From Nitratidesulfovibrio sp. SRB-5 (GTDB lineage: Bacteria > Desulfobacterota > Desulfovibrionia > Desulfovibrionales > Desulfovibrionaceae), in the NCBI RefSeq assembly GCF_019931275.1, contig NZ_JAIOTY010000004.1:1-64000 (forward strand): a DNA stretch of 64,000 bases. The letters are read 5' to 3'. The notes under the pieces are model-generated. The model searched no databases. It was not told where the DNA came from and worked only from the letters and a program-made list of their open reading frames with translations. The position numbers were made by a program, and so were the translations under genes. This document shows positions 46,782 to 55,138 of the stretch, in pieces. Each line of letters starts with the position of its first letter. Within the stretch, counting starts at the first letter, position 1.

Positions 46782-47753
46782 TGCTTATGGCAAGCCATCA
46801 CTGTTCATCACTGGATGATTTGCGGAATAGGTTTTTTGAGGGTACATAGTTGGCGATTTGGATGCTATGGATACTTGATTGAAGCTATGTGGTTAAGCGT
46901 AGAATTCGCTCGGATGTTGTTTGGAATGCCAGTAATAGGGAGGTTCTTTTCAAAAAATTGGCAAATATTCTTGAGAAAAATAAGGGAAACATATGGAGGA
47001 TGTTTCTTGCAAGAGTTTGAATGGGAAAGTTGCTGTGGCTGTATTGGCTTCAGCGTTTTACGGTAGATGTGTTGTGAAGCTACGCGCAACATGGGCGGGT
47101 GCATTCGACGATCGTCTACTGCTGAACCACGGAGAGATTTGAAGGAGGCATGGTCGTTGAGGCCCCCCTTGTAGGGTTAAAGGGGATGGATGTAGCTCTA
47201 AAAAGAGAGGTGTGGAGAACAAACCGACATTGCCTGTAAGCTGCCTCTGACGAGGAGGTTCGAGTGCGGCGCAAGACCTTGCGCTCGTGGTATGATGCAC
47301 TTGAAAAATCGTCAGTTGGCGGGCTTTGTTGCGCCCAAAAAACGAGATAATGTGTTGTTTTTACCCCCCTCCCCCCCCATAAAATGGCTTTTTTACCCCT
47401 TTTACAGGGGCGGGGGGAGGCGAAGTGGAGCAACACACTGCCACGCTGGCTTCAATTTTTACGCGGCATCGCAAATGTTATCTGTGGTTAGGCCGATGAA
47501 CAGGCTGGAAATGAGACTAGTTGGGTTATGAATCAAAAGTTTTCATTTTCCACAATCTCAATAAATTCAGTATCATTGCTTCTTATTTCTTCGCCATAAG
47601 CCCGGAAAATTTCTCAGGGGGTAGAAGCCCCCCTGAGTCAGTTCGACCGCATCATCTTTTTGTTAGCCTATGGGCCAACAGATTTCAGACGTGGCAGTTG
47701 GGTTAACTTGGCGGAGAGACCACCGGAGACGTTGGCCCAAATGCAATACGGTC

Positions 47754-47969
47754 TTAGTCATCAATATTCTCTTGAATGACCTGAAGCACCGCGATGGCGA
47801 TGGCAATGAGCACCCCCCAGTTCATACTGACCGCCTTATCCGTCGGGCTCTCGGGCAGTCTGCGAAACTGACGCATATTGCAGGCGGAAGCCGACATATC
47901 CTCCAGCACAGAAATCGGCACAGATACATCCAGCGCATACGACCTCCAGGTTTTAGTGTGAAAAAGCAA
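47754..47969 (-). CDS. Possible small membrane protein (weak)
   Basis: A frame of up to 71 codons ends with a hydrophobic segment (MNWGVLIAIAIAVLQVI) and a charged tail. The longest form starts at TTG within the upstream terminator. A shorter form from ATG 47897 (MSASACN) has GGAGG only two bases before it. Neither start is good, so this may be a remnant. It is not recognised. Confidence 0.3.
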   Translation of the reverse strand: MLFHTKTWRSYALDVSVPISVLEDMSASACNMRQFRRLPESPTDKAVSMNWGVLIAIAIAVLQVIQENIDD

Positions 47970-47996
47970 CGGGGAGGCATCACGCCTCCCCGTTGC
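47966..47996 (-). terminator. Terminator of the minus-strand accessory operon
   Basis: A perfect 13-bp stem (GCAACGGGGAGGC with GCCTCCCCGTTGC) is followed on the minus strand by TTTTT. It lies about 30 bases after the stop of the VWA protein gene. Confidence 0.92.
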
Positions 47997-48023
47997 TCGT
48001 TGCCGTTGATTTCCTTGCTTCCG

Positions 48024-49619
48024 TCATGCTCGGTGCCTTCCGACCAGCGCGCCTTGGAGCAGGCCGAACATCGCCGGGACAAGTTCGGCCATGGTGTTGA
48101 TCGTCCGGTGCCGTCCCGGCAGGTGCTGCAGGATGTTCACCGCGCCGATGCCGATGGCGTAGACCTCGAATCCCAGCCGTTCGGCGTGCCGAATGGCTTC
48201 CAGGGCGCATGTCGGCGTATCGGGGTCGCCATCGGTCAGCAGCAGGATGAGCTTGCGAGCCTCACGCAGGGGAAGCATTTCCTGCATCACCCACCACAGG
48301 GACTCGGCCAGTGGGGTGGTCCCCACGGCTGCCACCTTCAGCCGCGGGTGTACCTTCTGGCCGTGCCGCACCAGACGGCCCACGGTTTTCTGTTCCGTTG
48401 ATGTCGGGTCATGGCTGGCCGGAAAAGCGGTGATGGCCACGTTGATGCCGACGGTCTCAAGGGCCGAGGCCACGGCATGGCAAGCTGTGCTGGCCAGCCT
48501 GATGTTAGGGGTCATGGACCCGGAGCAGTCGAGGAGCAGATGCACGGCGGTGTTGATGCCGACGCGCGTTCCCTTGCGCATGAAGACACGGGCGTCATCC
48601 GTGGCGATGCGGTGGAGCCTGCGTGGGTCGAGTCTCCCGCTCCGTGCCCCGTGGGTCCGGCTGACTGTCGTGGCCTGTAACAGGCCATGAAGCCGCGTCC
48701 GCAGGGCCGTCGATGCCCGTTTGGCCTCGGCGATGTCGTCGGGGTGCAGGTCCCAGCTTACCTTGTGGGTAACGGTGGCCACGTTCACGGGCTGACCGTC
48801 GCTGGCGGGAGCCTCACGCTTCAGGGCCTCCCCAAGGATTGCCCCGAATTCCTGCGGAAGGTCGTCCTCCTGGGCGTGCAGCAGGTTCCGTATCCGTTCC
48901 CATGGCGATGCCGTAGGCTGGTTGCCATTGCCAGACCCACCCTCCGGGGCGCTCCCAGTTTGATTGGCGTCCGGATTCATACCTGACGCGGGTGGCGGCG
49001 TTTGCGCGGCCTTGCCCAGTTCCGCGACAATGGCCCGCGCATGGACAATGGCCTCGTCTGTTGATGCGCACGAGGTGCGCACCGCTTCCACAGCACAGGC
49101 CATGCGGGTAAGCAACCCAGGGCAGAGTTTGTTGAGACGGGCTGCGATGGTGTCGCGCCGCTTTCCGATGACGGGCACATCCCATGCCCTGACTGTGAGT
49201 AGCAGCCAGTTCAGGAACAGAGCCGCAGGGTCGTCTATTGTACCAGTTGCCTTGTCGCCGAAGAAGTGTTCGATGAGCCAGTCGAAGTTTCCCCGGCAGC
49301 CAGGAAAGGCGGCGACCAGACGGTTTTCCACCCTCCAGTCCTCGATGATGTTCCAGGCATGGTGCTCAAGCGGGGTAAGGTTCGCGGCCTTCAGCGCCGC
49401 GAAGTCGGTATCCCGCAGGTGGGCGGCCTCATGATCGATATAGCCACGAGCCAGTGCGAGAAAGGTGTCGGGCGCGTCTACAGGCAGGGCGGGGAGATGG
49501 ATCGCGCTACCGTCCGTGTAGGCCTCCGTGCCTCCGATGGTCACGGTGACATCGTATTTCCTGCCGAGCACGCTCCCCACCAGCGGCAGCGAGCGCATCA
49601 CGGCGCGTGTGTCCAGCAT
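48024..49619 (-). CDS. HExxH/VWA-domain protein (CobT-like)
   Basis: The 531-residue protein has two parts. The N-terminal region carries a zincin-like HExxH in YIDHEAAHLRDTDF near residue 68, followed by HHAWNIIEDWRVENR. This resembles the fold-associated region of CobT-type proteins. The C-terminal 210 residues form a von Willebrand A domain with the metal site LLDCSGSM, a Thr in VGTTPLAES and LLLTDGDPDTP. A low-complexity linker lies between (Gly/Asn/Pro, about 215-245). VWA proteins of this kind pair with MoxR/CobS-type AAA ATPases, and one is encoded in the same gene series. ATG 49619 has GGAGG in place. A terminator lies upstream between it and the Fic gene, so it may have its own promoter. 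Confidence 0.8.
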   Translation of the reverse strand: MLDTRAVMRSLPLVGSVLGRKYDVTVTIGGTEAYTDGSAIHLPALPVDAPDTFLALARGYIDHEAAHLRDTDFAALKAANLTPLEHHAWNIIEDWRVENRLVAAFPGCRGNFDWLIEHFFGDKATGTIDDPAALFLNWLLLTVRAWDVPVIGKRRDTIAARLNKLCPGLLTRMACAVEAVRTSCASTDEAIVHARAIVAELGKAAQTPPPASGMNPDANQTGSAPEGGSGNGNQPTASPWERIRNLLHAQEDDLPQEFGAILGEALKREAPASDGQPVNVATVTHKVSWDLHPDDIAEAKRASTALRTRLHGLLQATTVSRTHGARSGRLDPRRLHRIATDDARVFMRKGTRVGINTAVHLLLDCSGSMTPNIRLASTACHAVASALETVGINVAITAFPASHDPTSTEQKTVGRLVRHGQKVHPRLKVAAVGTTPLAESLWWVMQEMLPLREARKLILLLTDGDPDTPTCALEAIRHAERLGFEVYAIGIGAVNILQHLPGRHRTINTMAELVPAMFGLLQGALVGRHRA

Positions 49620-49637
49620 GTTGTCCTCCAAATGCGA

Positions 49638-49670
49638 AAAGGCCCCGAAGCGTGGTGCTCCGGGGCCTTT
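49638..49670 (-). terminator. Terminator after the Fic gene
   Basis: AAAGGCCCCG and CGGGGCCTTT form a 10-bp stem, with TTTTCG behind it on the minus strand. It lies about 25 bases past the Fic stop and 20 bases before the VWA gene start. Confidence 0.8.
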
Positions 49671-49691
49671 CGTGGCTTGGGCTGTGTGGGG

Positions 49692-50459
49692 TCAGGCGGC
49701 TGTGCCGAGCAGTCGCCAGTACGGTTCGAAGCTGGCCGCCACCAGCGCGCCGATCTGCGCAAGGAAGGGGGCGTAGTCGCCGCGCACCCCGATGGCGTCA
49801 AGGTTCTCGTAGTACGCGGCTCGCTGTTCCACCGGGATGATCACCGTGGGGAACCCGGCCCGCATCAGTTCAAGGTTCATCAGCAGCCGGGCGGTGCGCC
49901 CGTTACCGTCGGTGAACGGGTGGATCACCACGAAGTCGGCATGGACGCGTGCGGCCAGTCCCACGGGGTGCAGGCGCGCCGCCGCATCCGCGTACCACCG
50001 GAAGAAGGCGTCCATGCGCTCCTGCACGTGCAAGGCATCGGGCGGGGTGTGCCCCGCGCCGGAGATGATGACGTTGCGGGTCCGGTAGCGGCCCGCGTCA
50101 TCGGCAATGCCCCGGAGCACAAGTTGGTGCAGATCCTTCAGGGTACGTTCGTTCAGTCCGCGTCCGTCTCGCACCACCTCTTCCAGAAAGCCGATGGCTT
50201 CCCTGTGGTTGATGGCTTCAAGGTGTTCGCGCATGGACTTGCCGCCGATGGTCACCCCGTCTTCCAGCACCACCTTGGTTTCCATGAGGGTCAGTGTGTT
50301 CCCCTCGATGGCGTTGGAATGGAAGGTATACCGCAGCACCATGTCCGCCCGCAGGTCGGCCACCATGTCGGGCGGCAGCGGGCGATGCAGGTCGAGCCGC
50401 TCCTTGAGGGCGTCGAGTTGGGCGAAGTCGATGGGCGGTGTGGGCGATGGCGTTGTCAT
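49692..50459 (-). CDS. Fic-family protein with N-terminal inhibitory motif
   Basis: A 255-residue Fic protein. Such enzymes usually transfer AMP from ATP to a hydroxyl group of a target protein. The active-site motif HPFTDGNGRTARLL is complete (residues near 165-178). The inhibitory helix motif (S/T)xxxE(G/N) is present as SNAIEGN near residue 50, placing it in the class with an intramolecular N-terminal inhibitor. It has no DNA-binding domain. It lies inside the accessory operon between DUF3150 and the VWA protein. Role and target are unknown; toxin, modifier of phage or host proteins, or regulator of the ATPase module are all possible. Confidence 0.9.
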   Translation of the reverse strand: MTTPSPTPPIDFAQLDALKERLDLHRPLPPDMVADLRADMVLRYTFHSNAIEGNTLTLMETKVVLEDGVTIGGKSMREHLEAINHREAIGFLEEVVRDGRGLNERTLKDLHQLVLRGIADDAGRYRTRNVIISGAGHTPPDALHVQERMDAFFRWYADAAARLHPVGLAARVHADFVVIHPFTDGNGRTARLLMNLELMRAGFPTVIIPVEQRAAYYENLDAIGVRGDYAPFLAQIGALVAASFEPYWRLLGTAA

Positions 50460-50535
50460 GGCGTGCTCGCAAGTGGCTTGAAATCAAGTCAGCCGTCTCG
50501 ATAGGTAAACGGGTTGGCGTGGCCTGTCCAGCCAC

Positions 50536-51561
50536 CTACCACAACCCGCAATTGGGCAGGACGGGTTGCAGGTCGGGCATGACCTCGCGGGGGATGCCAT
50601 CATGCGCAAGATCGTCCCCAAGGTCGGGCATGTCGTCTTCCTCTCCTTCGGGTTCGCCTGCGGACGTTATCCGTCCTCTCTCCGTGTCCCCATCCTGCCG
50701 CAACAAGGCATCCAGCAGATCGGACGGACGATGCCCCTCCATGATCCGCTGCCCATGCTCCATGAGCGCGGAGGGGTCACGCAGCAGGGCCACCAGTCCT
50801 TGCAACATGAGCAGGTGCGCCCCTTGTATCCTGCCCCGCTTGGGCAGGTTGGCGAAGGCCGTACCGATGAGGTCGGCCACCGGGGCCACCCTCGGTTCCA
50901 CGAAGGTGAGTCCGGCCAGCTTCTGGTGGATGGTCCGCAGGGGGGACAGCGCCTTGTGGGTCACTTCGCTGCGGCCCGCGTAGCACTTGTGCCAGGCCTC
51001 GGTGGCGGCCTTGGCCACCTCGTCGAACAGGGTCCGGCCAAGCCCGCGCACCTCTTCCGCCAATCCCTGGGCGACCGGTTCCACATCGTTCTGGGCTGGC
51101 GGCACGATTCGGTATACCTGCCAACGAAAGCCCAAGCGACTGCGCACGTAGTCCGCGCTGACCGTGGAGTCAGCGATGATGCGCTCCCACTCGCCGTGCC
51201 GGGCTATCCAGTCCCGAACGGCTTCATCGTACCGGGTGAGGAAGGTATCCCTGGCTGCCAGGAATTCGTCCCGAATGCGGTCGAGTTCTTCCACAAGAAC
51301 GGGGGCTTTTTCCTCCGGAATGCCCCAACCGCCGAGAAAGCGGACGCCGTGGCGGTCGAGCAGGTTCACCGCGCGCGCCTTGAGCGTTCCGAATATCTTC
51401 AGTTTATCGGGATCGCAGATGCGCTTGCTGCCGAGCGAGGCAAGTTCATCCGGCGGCAGGTCCGCGCCGCCGAAGTCCGCCGGGGTCAGCTTGCGCCGGG
51501 CGGTCCAGATGTTCACGTCGAGGTTGATGGCCATGAGGCAGTTCAGGATGGTGTCGTTCAT
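50536..51561 (-). CDS. DUF3150-family protein
   Basis: The 341-residue protein is mostly helical and starts MNDTILNCLMAINLDVNIW, with LTPADFGGADLPPDELASLGSK following, as in DUF3150 proteins. These typically sit next to a MoxR/CobS-type AAA ATPase and a VWA protein in plasmids and integrative elements, which is the case here. The C-terminal 50 residues are acidic and disordered (GEPEGEEDDMPDLGDD). The biochemical role is not known. A terminator lies just upstream, after the small gene at 51607. Confidence 0.7.
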   Translation of the reverse strand: MNDTILNCLMAINLDVNIWTARRKLTPADFGGADLPPDELASLGSKRICDPDKLKIFGTLKARAVNLLDRHGVRFLGGWGIPEEKAPVLVEELDRIRDEFLAARDTFLTRYDEAVRDWIARHGEWERIIADSTVSADYVRSRLGFRWQVYRIVPPAQNDVEPVAQGLAEEVRGLGRTLFDEVAKAATEAWHKCYAGRSEVTHKALSPLRTIHQKLAGLTFVEPRVAPVADLIGTAFANLPKRGRIQGAHLLMLQGLVALLRDPSALMEHGQRIMEGHRPSDLLDALLRQDGDTERGRITSAGEPEGEEDDMPDLGDDLAHDGIPREVMPDLQPVLPNCGLW

Positions 51562-51583
51562 GTGCGTGCTCCGTAAAAGCGGA

Positions 51584-51605
51584 ACGCCCCTCGGGGGAGG
51601 GGCGT
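51584..51605 (-). terminator. Terminator between the small protein gene and DUF3150
   Basis: ACGCCCCTC and GAGGGGCGT form a 9-bp stem directly after the stop at 51607, with TCCGCTTTTAC behind it on the minus strand. It may only partly reduce transcription into DUF3150. Confidence 0.75.
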
Positions 51606-51606
51606 C

Positions 51607-51894
51607 CTAGCTTCCGTTGTGGAAGTGGTAGTGGTCCTTTTCGATCTTCTCCGCGGTCTGTCGCCACATCTCCTGTACCGGGTCCTCGTCGAGGCACCGG
51701 CCCCACCCGATGGTGTGGACCGTGACCCGCGAGGGATGGGGTTCCTCGTCATCCCCGGTCCAGGTGCTGACCTTGAGGAGGTAGAGTTCCGCTTCGGCCT
51801 TCCAATGGTGGCGGACGCCGTTGGTGTGGATATCCCGAACGAGGTGGATGCTGCGGGAGAAGGGGAAGATGCGCATGGCGGATGTCGCTTTCAT
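51607..51894 (-). CDS. Small hypothetical protein of the accessory operon
   Basis: A 95-residue soluble protein, His- and Trp-rich towards the end (EMWRQTAEKIEKDHYHFHNG), with SIHLVRDIHTNGVRHHW and AELYLLKVSTWTGDDEEP segments that look like a small beta-rich fold. No cysteine cluster or enzyme motif is seen and the family is not recognised. The start at 51894 (MKAT) could also be six codons later (MRIF). It sits between the WGR and DUF3150 genes, facing the same way. Confidence 0.65.
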   Translation of the reverse strand: MKATSAMRIFPFSRSIHLVRDIHTNGVRHHWKAEAELYLLKVSTWTGDDEEPHPSRVTVHTIGWGRCLDEDPVQEMWRQTAEKIEKDHYHFHNGS

Positions 51895-51970
51895 GAGTGT
51901 GTGCTCCTCGTGGGTGCGGTGTAAGTCGGAGTCGTTCCAGAATGCGGAATCGTCGGGAGGGAAATCGCGG

Positions 51971-52375
51971 TTACGGGAGGGGACCGTATGACGAGACGAG
52001 CCGGTAGCCTTCCTTGAGTTTGCCGAGGGTGCGCGACCGCGCCTCGCGGATGGGGTTGCCTCGGTTGCACCGGGTGATGGCTAGTGCGAGCCGTTGCCCT
52101 TGCGTATTGAGCTTGCCCCAGTGGAGGTCGATGCCGTGCTCCTGGATGGTGCAGGACCAGAACTTGCCGCCCGAAGGCGTGTCCTTTTCGAGGCGCAGCC
52201 AGGGAGGCGCAGGGAGGGAGGCGAAGAAGGCGGGATCAAGAGACTGACGAGTGAGCAGGGAATCCATGAACTGGAGCACCAGGCCGGTATTGCCCGGAAT
52301 TCGGGGAGACGCGGCATCCTTGCCGGGGGTGTCCGGATTGGACGTGTTCGGCGCGGTAGCAGCGTCCCCGTTCAC
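51971..52375 (-). CDS. WGR-domain protein
   Basis: A 134-residue protein. The first 30 residues are disordered (Asn/Thr/Pro/Asp-rich). The rest has a WGR-like domain: WLRLEKDTPSGGKFWSCTIQ followed by DLHWGKLNTQGQRLA, with the conserved Trp-Gly pair. WGR domains bind nucleic acid or proteins in PARPs and in bacterial accessory proteins. The start overlaps the stop of the AAA ATPase gene by four bases (ATGA), so the two are made together and probably interact. Confidence 0.75.
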   Translation of the reverse strand: MNGDAATAPNTSNPDTPGKDAASPRIPGNTGLVLQFMDSLLTRQSLDPAFFASLPAPPWLRLEKDTPSGGKFWSCTIQEHGIDLHWGKLNTQGQRLALAITRCNRGNPIREARSRTLGKLKEGYRLVSSYGPLP

Positions 52376-53349
52376 TCCCCCGTGGGGAACATGCGCTGGG
52401 CGATCTCGTGGAGCAGCGTTCGGGTTTCGCGAGTGGCCTTGAAGCCGAGAGTCCGGTCGAGGGCGTATGCCACGGGCTGGATGCCCTGCCGGGCGAGCGG
52501 CTGGAACCGCTGGGTCAGGTCGGCCCAGCGAATCAAGGTACGGGTGGAGAAGGTCACCTCGATGGAGGCGCCATGCGCCGTGCCCGATTCGCCCATGAAC
52601 AGGCGCCGAACCTCGTTGGCGTAGTCGATCATGGTGCGCCGCAGGGGGGCAGGGAGTTGCGGCGCGATACGCTCCAGCAGCCGTTCCTCCGCTGCGGGTT
52701 CGGGGTAACCCATCTCGTACAGCCAGAACCGGTCGAGAAACGCGAGGTTCTGGCGTAAGGTGCCCTGGTAAAGGCCCGTTTCGTCGGAACCGCCGTTGGT
52801 GTTGGCCGTGGCCGCGAACCGGAACATGGGGTGCGGCGTGACCAGTTCACCGCCATTCTCCGGGATGCACAGGGGCTGGCCGTCGAGTATGCCGTTGAGC
52901 CCCGTGGCCGTGGCGGGTTCCAGCAGGTCCAGTTCGTTGAGCAGGAAGAGCCCGCCATGCTTCATGGCCAACGCCAGCGGTCCGTACCGGAATTCCATGG
53001 AACCCTGATGCACGGAAAGGTGCCCCACGAGGTCGGGGAACTCCAGCCTGCCGTGCCCGGTGACCTCGAACACCGGGTAGTTGAGCCGGGCGGCCAGTTG
53101 CCGGATGGCGCTGGACTTCCCGCTGCCGGTGGGGCCGAACACGTAGAGCGGGTCGGATGCGGTCATCAGCCAGACCACGATGTCGCGCGTGGTCTCGTGG
53201 AAGATGTAGTCGGGGTCGGCCTTGGGGGTGTACGTCGAGGGCTGGGGGTAGCCCTTGATCATGCGGCCCGACGGGGTGCCGCTGAACACGGCGCCAGCGT
53301 CGAGATCGACGGGCTGCAACGCGTGCAGGCCCGAATCGGTATGGGGCAT
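52372..53349 (-). CDS. MoxR/CobS-type AAA ATPase
   Basis: A 325-residue AAA+ protein with Walker A VFGPTGSGKSSAIRQLAARL near residue 70 and a Walker B-like LFLLNELDLLEPATATGLN. Sensor 1 is RFAATANTNGG and an arginine-finger region lies near TLRQNLAFLDRFWLYEMGYP. This pattern matches CobS/MoxR ATPases, which remodel or load metal into partner proteins carrying VWA domains. AAAGGAGC precedes the ATG at 53349. It is followed by the WGR gene with overlap. It may drive a conformational machine with DUF3150 and the VWA protein; the substrate is unknown. Confidence 0.88.
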   Translation of the reverse strand: MPHTDSGLHALQPVDLDAGAVFSGTPSGRMIKGYPQPSTYTPKADPDYIFHETTRDIVVWLMTASDPLYVFGPTGSGKSSAIRQLAARLNYPVFEVTGHGRLEFPDLVGHLSVHQGSMEFRYGPLALAMKHGGLFLLNELDLLEPATATGLNGILDGQPLCIPENGGELVTPHPMFRFAATANTNGGSDETGLYQGTLRQNLAFLDRFWLYEMGYPEPAAEERLLERIAPQLPAPLRRTMIDYANEVRRLFMGESGTAHGASIEVTFSTRTLIRWADLTQRFQPLARQGIQPVAYALDRTLGFKATRETRTLLHEIAQRMFPTGE

Positions 53350-53450
53350 GGTGGTGCTCCTTTGATAATGTGGAGAAGAGGCGGAGGCGGTAGCGGTGCT
53401 GCCGATTCGGCAACAAGTGGAGGGCTGGTAGAGAGGGTAGCGAGGGGGAG

Positions 53451-53810
53451 CTAGCCGAAGTCGATGGTTCGGAACAGGCGCGCATCGAAAGGGTTGTCCC
53501 ACCAGCCGCCGAGAATCTCGGCATCGTCAACATCCTCGCCGATGCGCAGGAAGAGGTAGTCGTCAACGTCAAGTTCATCCATGACGTCGGTGATGAATCG
53601 TACCTCCTCGAAGTCCGCGTACCATTTGACGCCTTCCCAGTAGTACAGCACGCCTTCCGAGTCCGGCGCGTCCTGCCTCAGACCGTTGTGCAGGAACAGT
53701 TCGATGTCGCCGGGGTTGGTGGCATGCTGCCTTGCCTCGTGCATCGCCGCATCAAGCCGTGCCCGCCCGTTGCCGGACAGGCACAGGGCGACTTCGCTGT
53801 AGTATCCCAT
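53451..53810 (-). CDS. Small acidic hypothetical protein
   Basis: A 119-residue acidic protein beginning MGYYSEVALCLSGNG, with LYYWEGVKWYADFEEVRFI and DVDDYLFLRIGEDVDDAEI in the middle, and an aromatic GGWWDNPFDARLFRTIDF end. The pattern resembles small phage and plasmid proteins of unknown function. Its start, with AAGGAGAAGACC, lies inside the last 59 bases of the nuclease gene in another frame. That strong ribosome-binding site makes the start credible. It has no recognised motif. Confidence 0.75.
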   Translation of the reverse strand: MGYYSEVALCLSGNGRARLDAAMHEARQHATNPGDIELFLHNGLRQDAPDSEGVLYYWEGVKWYADFEEVRFITDVMDELDVDDYLFLRIGEDVDDAEILGGWWDNPFDARLFRTIDFG

Positions 53811-55068
53811 GGTCTTCTCCTTTTCCGTTGATGGGGCTGATGAACAGCCGTTCATGGGGCTGGCCGGTCTTGCGGGCCCGCTCCAGGATGTCTGTCGCCG
53901 TTTGGGGATCGCCGGTCAGGGCTCGCAGTTCCTCCTGCAGGGCCGCCTGGTCGACGGTCTGTCTGCCGGGCATGAATGCGACCCGAAAGCGGTGCCTGCC
54001 CGCGGTTATCCAGTCCCTGGCCATGCTGTCGCATACCGCCGCGATGCGCTGGAAGGCGGTGCGGATGCGCCCTTCAATGACCGCGATATCGCCTTCGATG
54101 GCGAGTTTGCGCTCCTTCAGGCCTGCGAGATGGTCGAGGTCCGCCGCGTGGGCAGGGCCAAGGTCCACGGGCATGCCGTTAACCCGCATGGGTCGGAACT
54201 TGGGACAGGTGGCGTTGGCATCGCACCAGTCGCACAGGGGATGGAACCCCTGGCAGTACGGGAGGTCGTCAAGCGTCAACTGTCCTGCCTTGACGGCGCT
54301 GACGGCCTGCCAGAGGTCGGCGGCCGTGTTGCAGCAGATGCCGAGCATGGCCCGGTTGGGCGTGTACGGCCCGAAGGCCTTGGCGTCGGCCATGGACACG
54401 GAAAGCACCCAGCCTTCAATGGTCACGCCTTCCGGTGTGCCTGGCAGGTCGATGCCGAAGAGCAGACGGGCCGCCTCCGGGAAGGTCTTGCGGGTGAAGA
54501 CCGGTTGGCCGTCTTCGTCACGCAGCGAGCAGCAGGGGCGATGCCAGTTCCTCTCCAGCAGGCCGATCTGCCCGTAGAGTTGTACCTCGTTGGAGGTGTA
54601 GAGGGTTTCGGGCAGGTGCCCGTTGCTCTTGAGTTCCAGCACCCGGATGACGGGTGTCGGGGCTTCGTGGATGAGGGTGCTGTCGAGGTGGGCCTTGATG
54701 GGCACGCCGTGGAAGGAAGCGCTGATTTCCAGTTGCGGGATGAGTCGGTGGCCGCTTTTTGTGAGGGCGTCGGTGATCCCGGCCTCCTGCCAGTGGCCTC
54801 GGTGCAAGGGGAGATGCCGCTTCAGGATGGAATCGACATGCTGAGGCGGGACGATGTGGGGCTGCGTGCCCGGCGACGCCAACTTGCGGGCAACCGCCGA
54901 GCGCAGGCATTCCGTTGCGGCGCCGATGTCGGACATGCCGACGTAGGTGCTTCGGTCGCCCAGTTGGGTTTGCGTGGTGTGGATTTCTTGCGCGAGCAGG
55001 GATTCGGCGAGGAGGCAGAGAGGATCCGGCAGTGCCGGAGGCATGGGGGATTGCGGGGTGTCTGTCAT
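53752..55068 (-). CDS. Cas4/RecB-like PD-(D/E)XK nuclease
   Basis: A 438-residue nuclease. GMSDIGAATECLRSAVA near residue 45 gives the first cysteine region. The active site is visible as IKAHLDSTLIHE (Asp), then VIRVLELKSNG (Glu-x-Lys), and YTSNEVQLYGQIGLL supplies the conserved Gln/Tyr helix. A cysteine cluster, LPYCQGFHPLCDWCDANATC, suggests an iron-sulfur site as in Cas4 and AddB-type nucleases. The last 120 residues are helical. With the adjacent ERF protein it may process DNA ends for annealing, like an exonuclease/annealase pair of phages. It overlaps the following small gene by 59 bases. Confidence 0.8.
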   Translation of the reverse strand: MTDTPQSPMPPALPDPLCLLAESLLAQEIHTTQTQLGDRSTYVGMSDIGAATECLRSAVARKLASPGTQPHIVPPQHVDSILKRHLPLHRGHWQEAGITDALTKSGHRLIPQLEISASFHGVPIKAHLDSTLIHEAPTPVIRVLELKSNGHLPETLYTSNEVQLYGQIGLLERNWHRPCCSLRDEDGQPVFTRKTFPEAARLLFGIDLPGTPEGVTIEGWVLSVSMADAKAFGPYTPNRAMLGICCNTAADLWQAVSAVKAGQLTLDDLPYCQGFHPLCDWCDANATCPKFRPMRVNGMPVDLGPAHAADLDHLAGLKERKLAIEGDIAVIEGRIRTAFQRIAAVCDSMARDWITAGRHRFRVAFMPGRQTVDQAALQEELRALTGDPQTATDILERARKTGQPHERLFISPINGKGEDHGILQRSRPVPVRQRAGTA

Positions 55069-55138
55069 GGGGGACTCCATCGAGTGGACGAGGCTCCCCC
55101 ACGGCGGGGGAATCCCCGCCCCTGGCGTGGTGTGTGGA

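Larger units (their letters stand above)
46782..48023. other. AT-richer, largely non-coding stretch of the element
   Basis: About 1.2 kb of lower-GC sequence behind the integrase. Several short frames exist on both strands, but none has a convincing ribosome-binding site together with protein-like composition. A C-run (eight Cs) lies near 47375. A hairpin pairing CTCAGGGGG (47613-47621) with CCCCCTGAG (47629-47637) may end a transcript. The right end holds the terminator of the minus-strand operon. The stretch could be decayed genes or cargo-free spacer. Confidence 0.5.

Noticed and set aside
46815-47066. An 83-codon frame after the integrase
   Set aside because: The hydrophobic and aromatic composition seems to come from AT-rich DNA, with no ribosome-binding site or recognisable domain.
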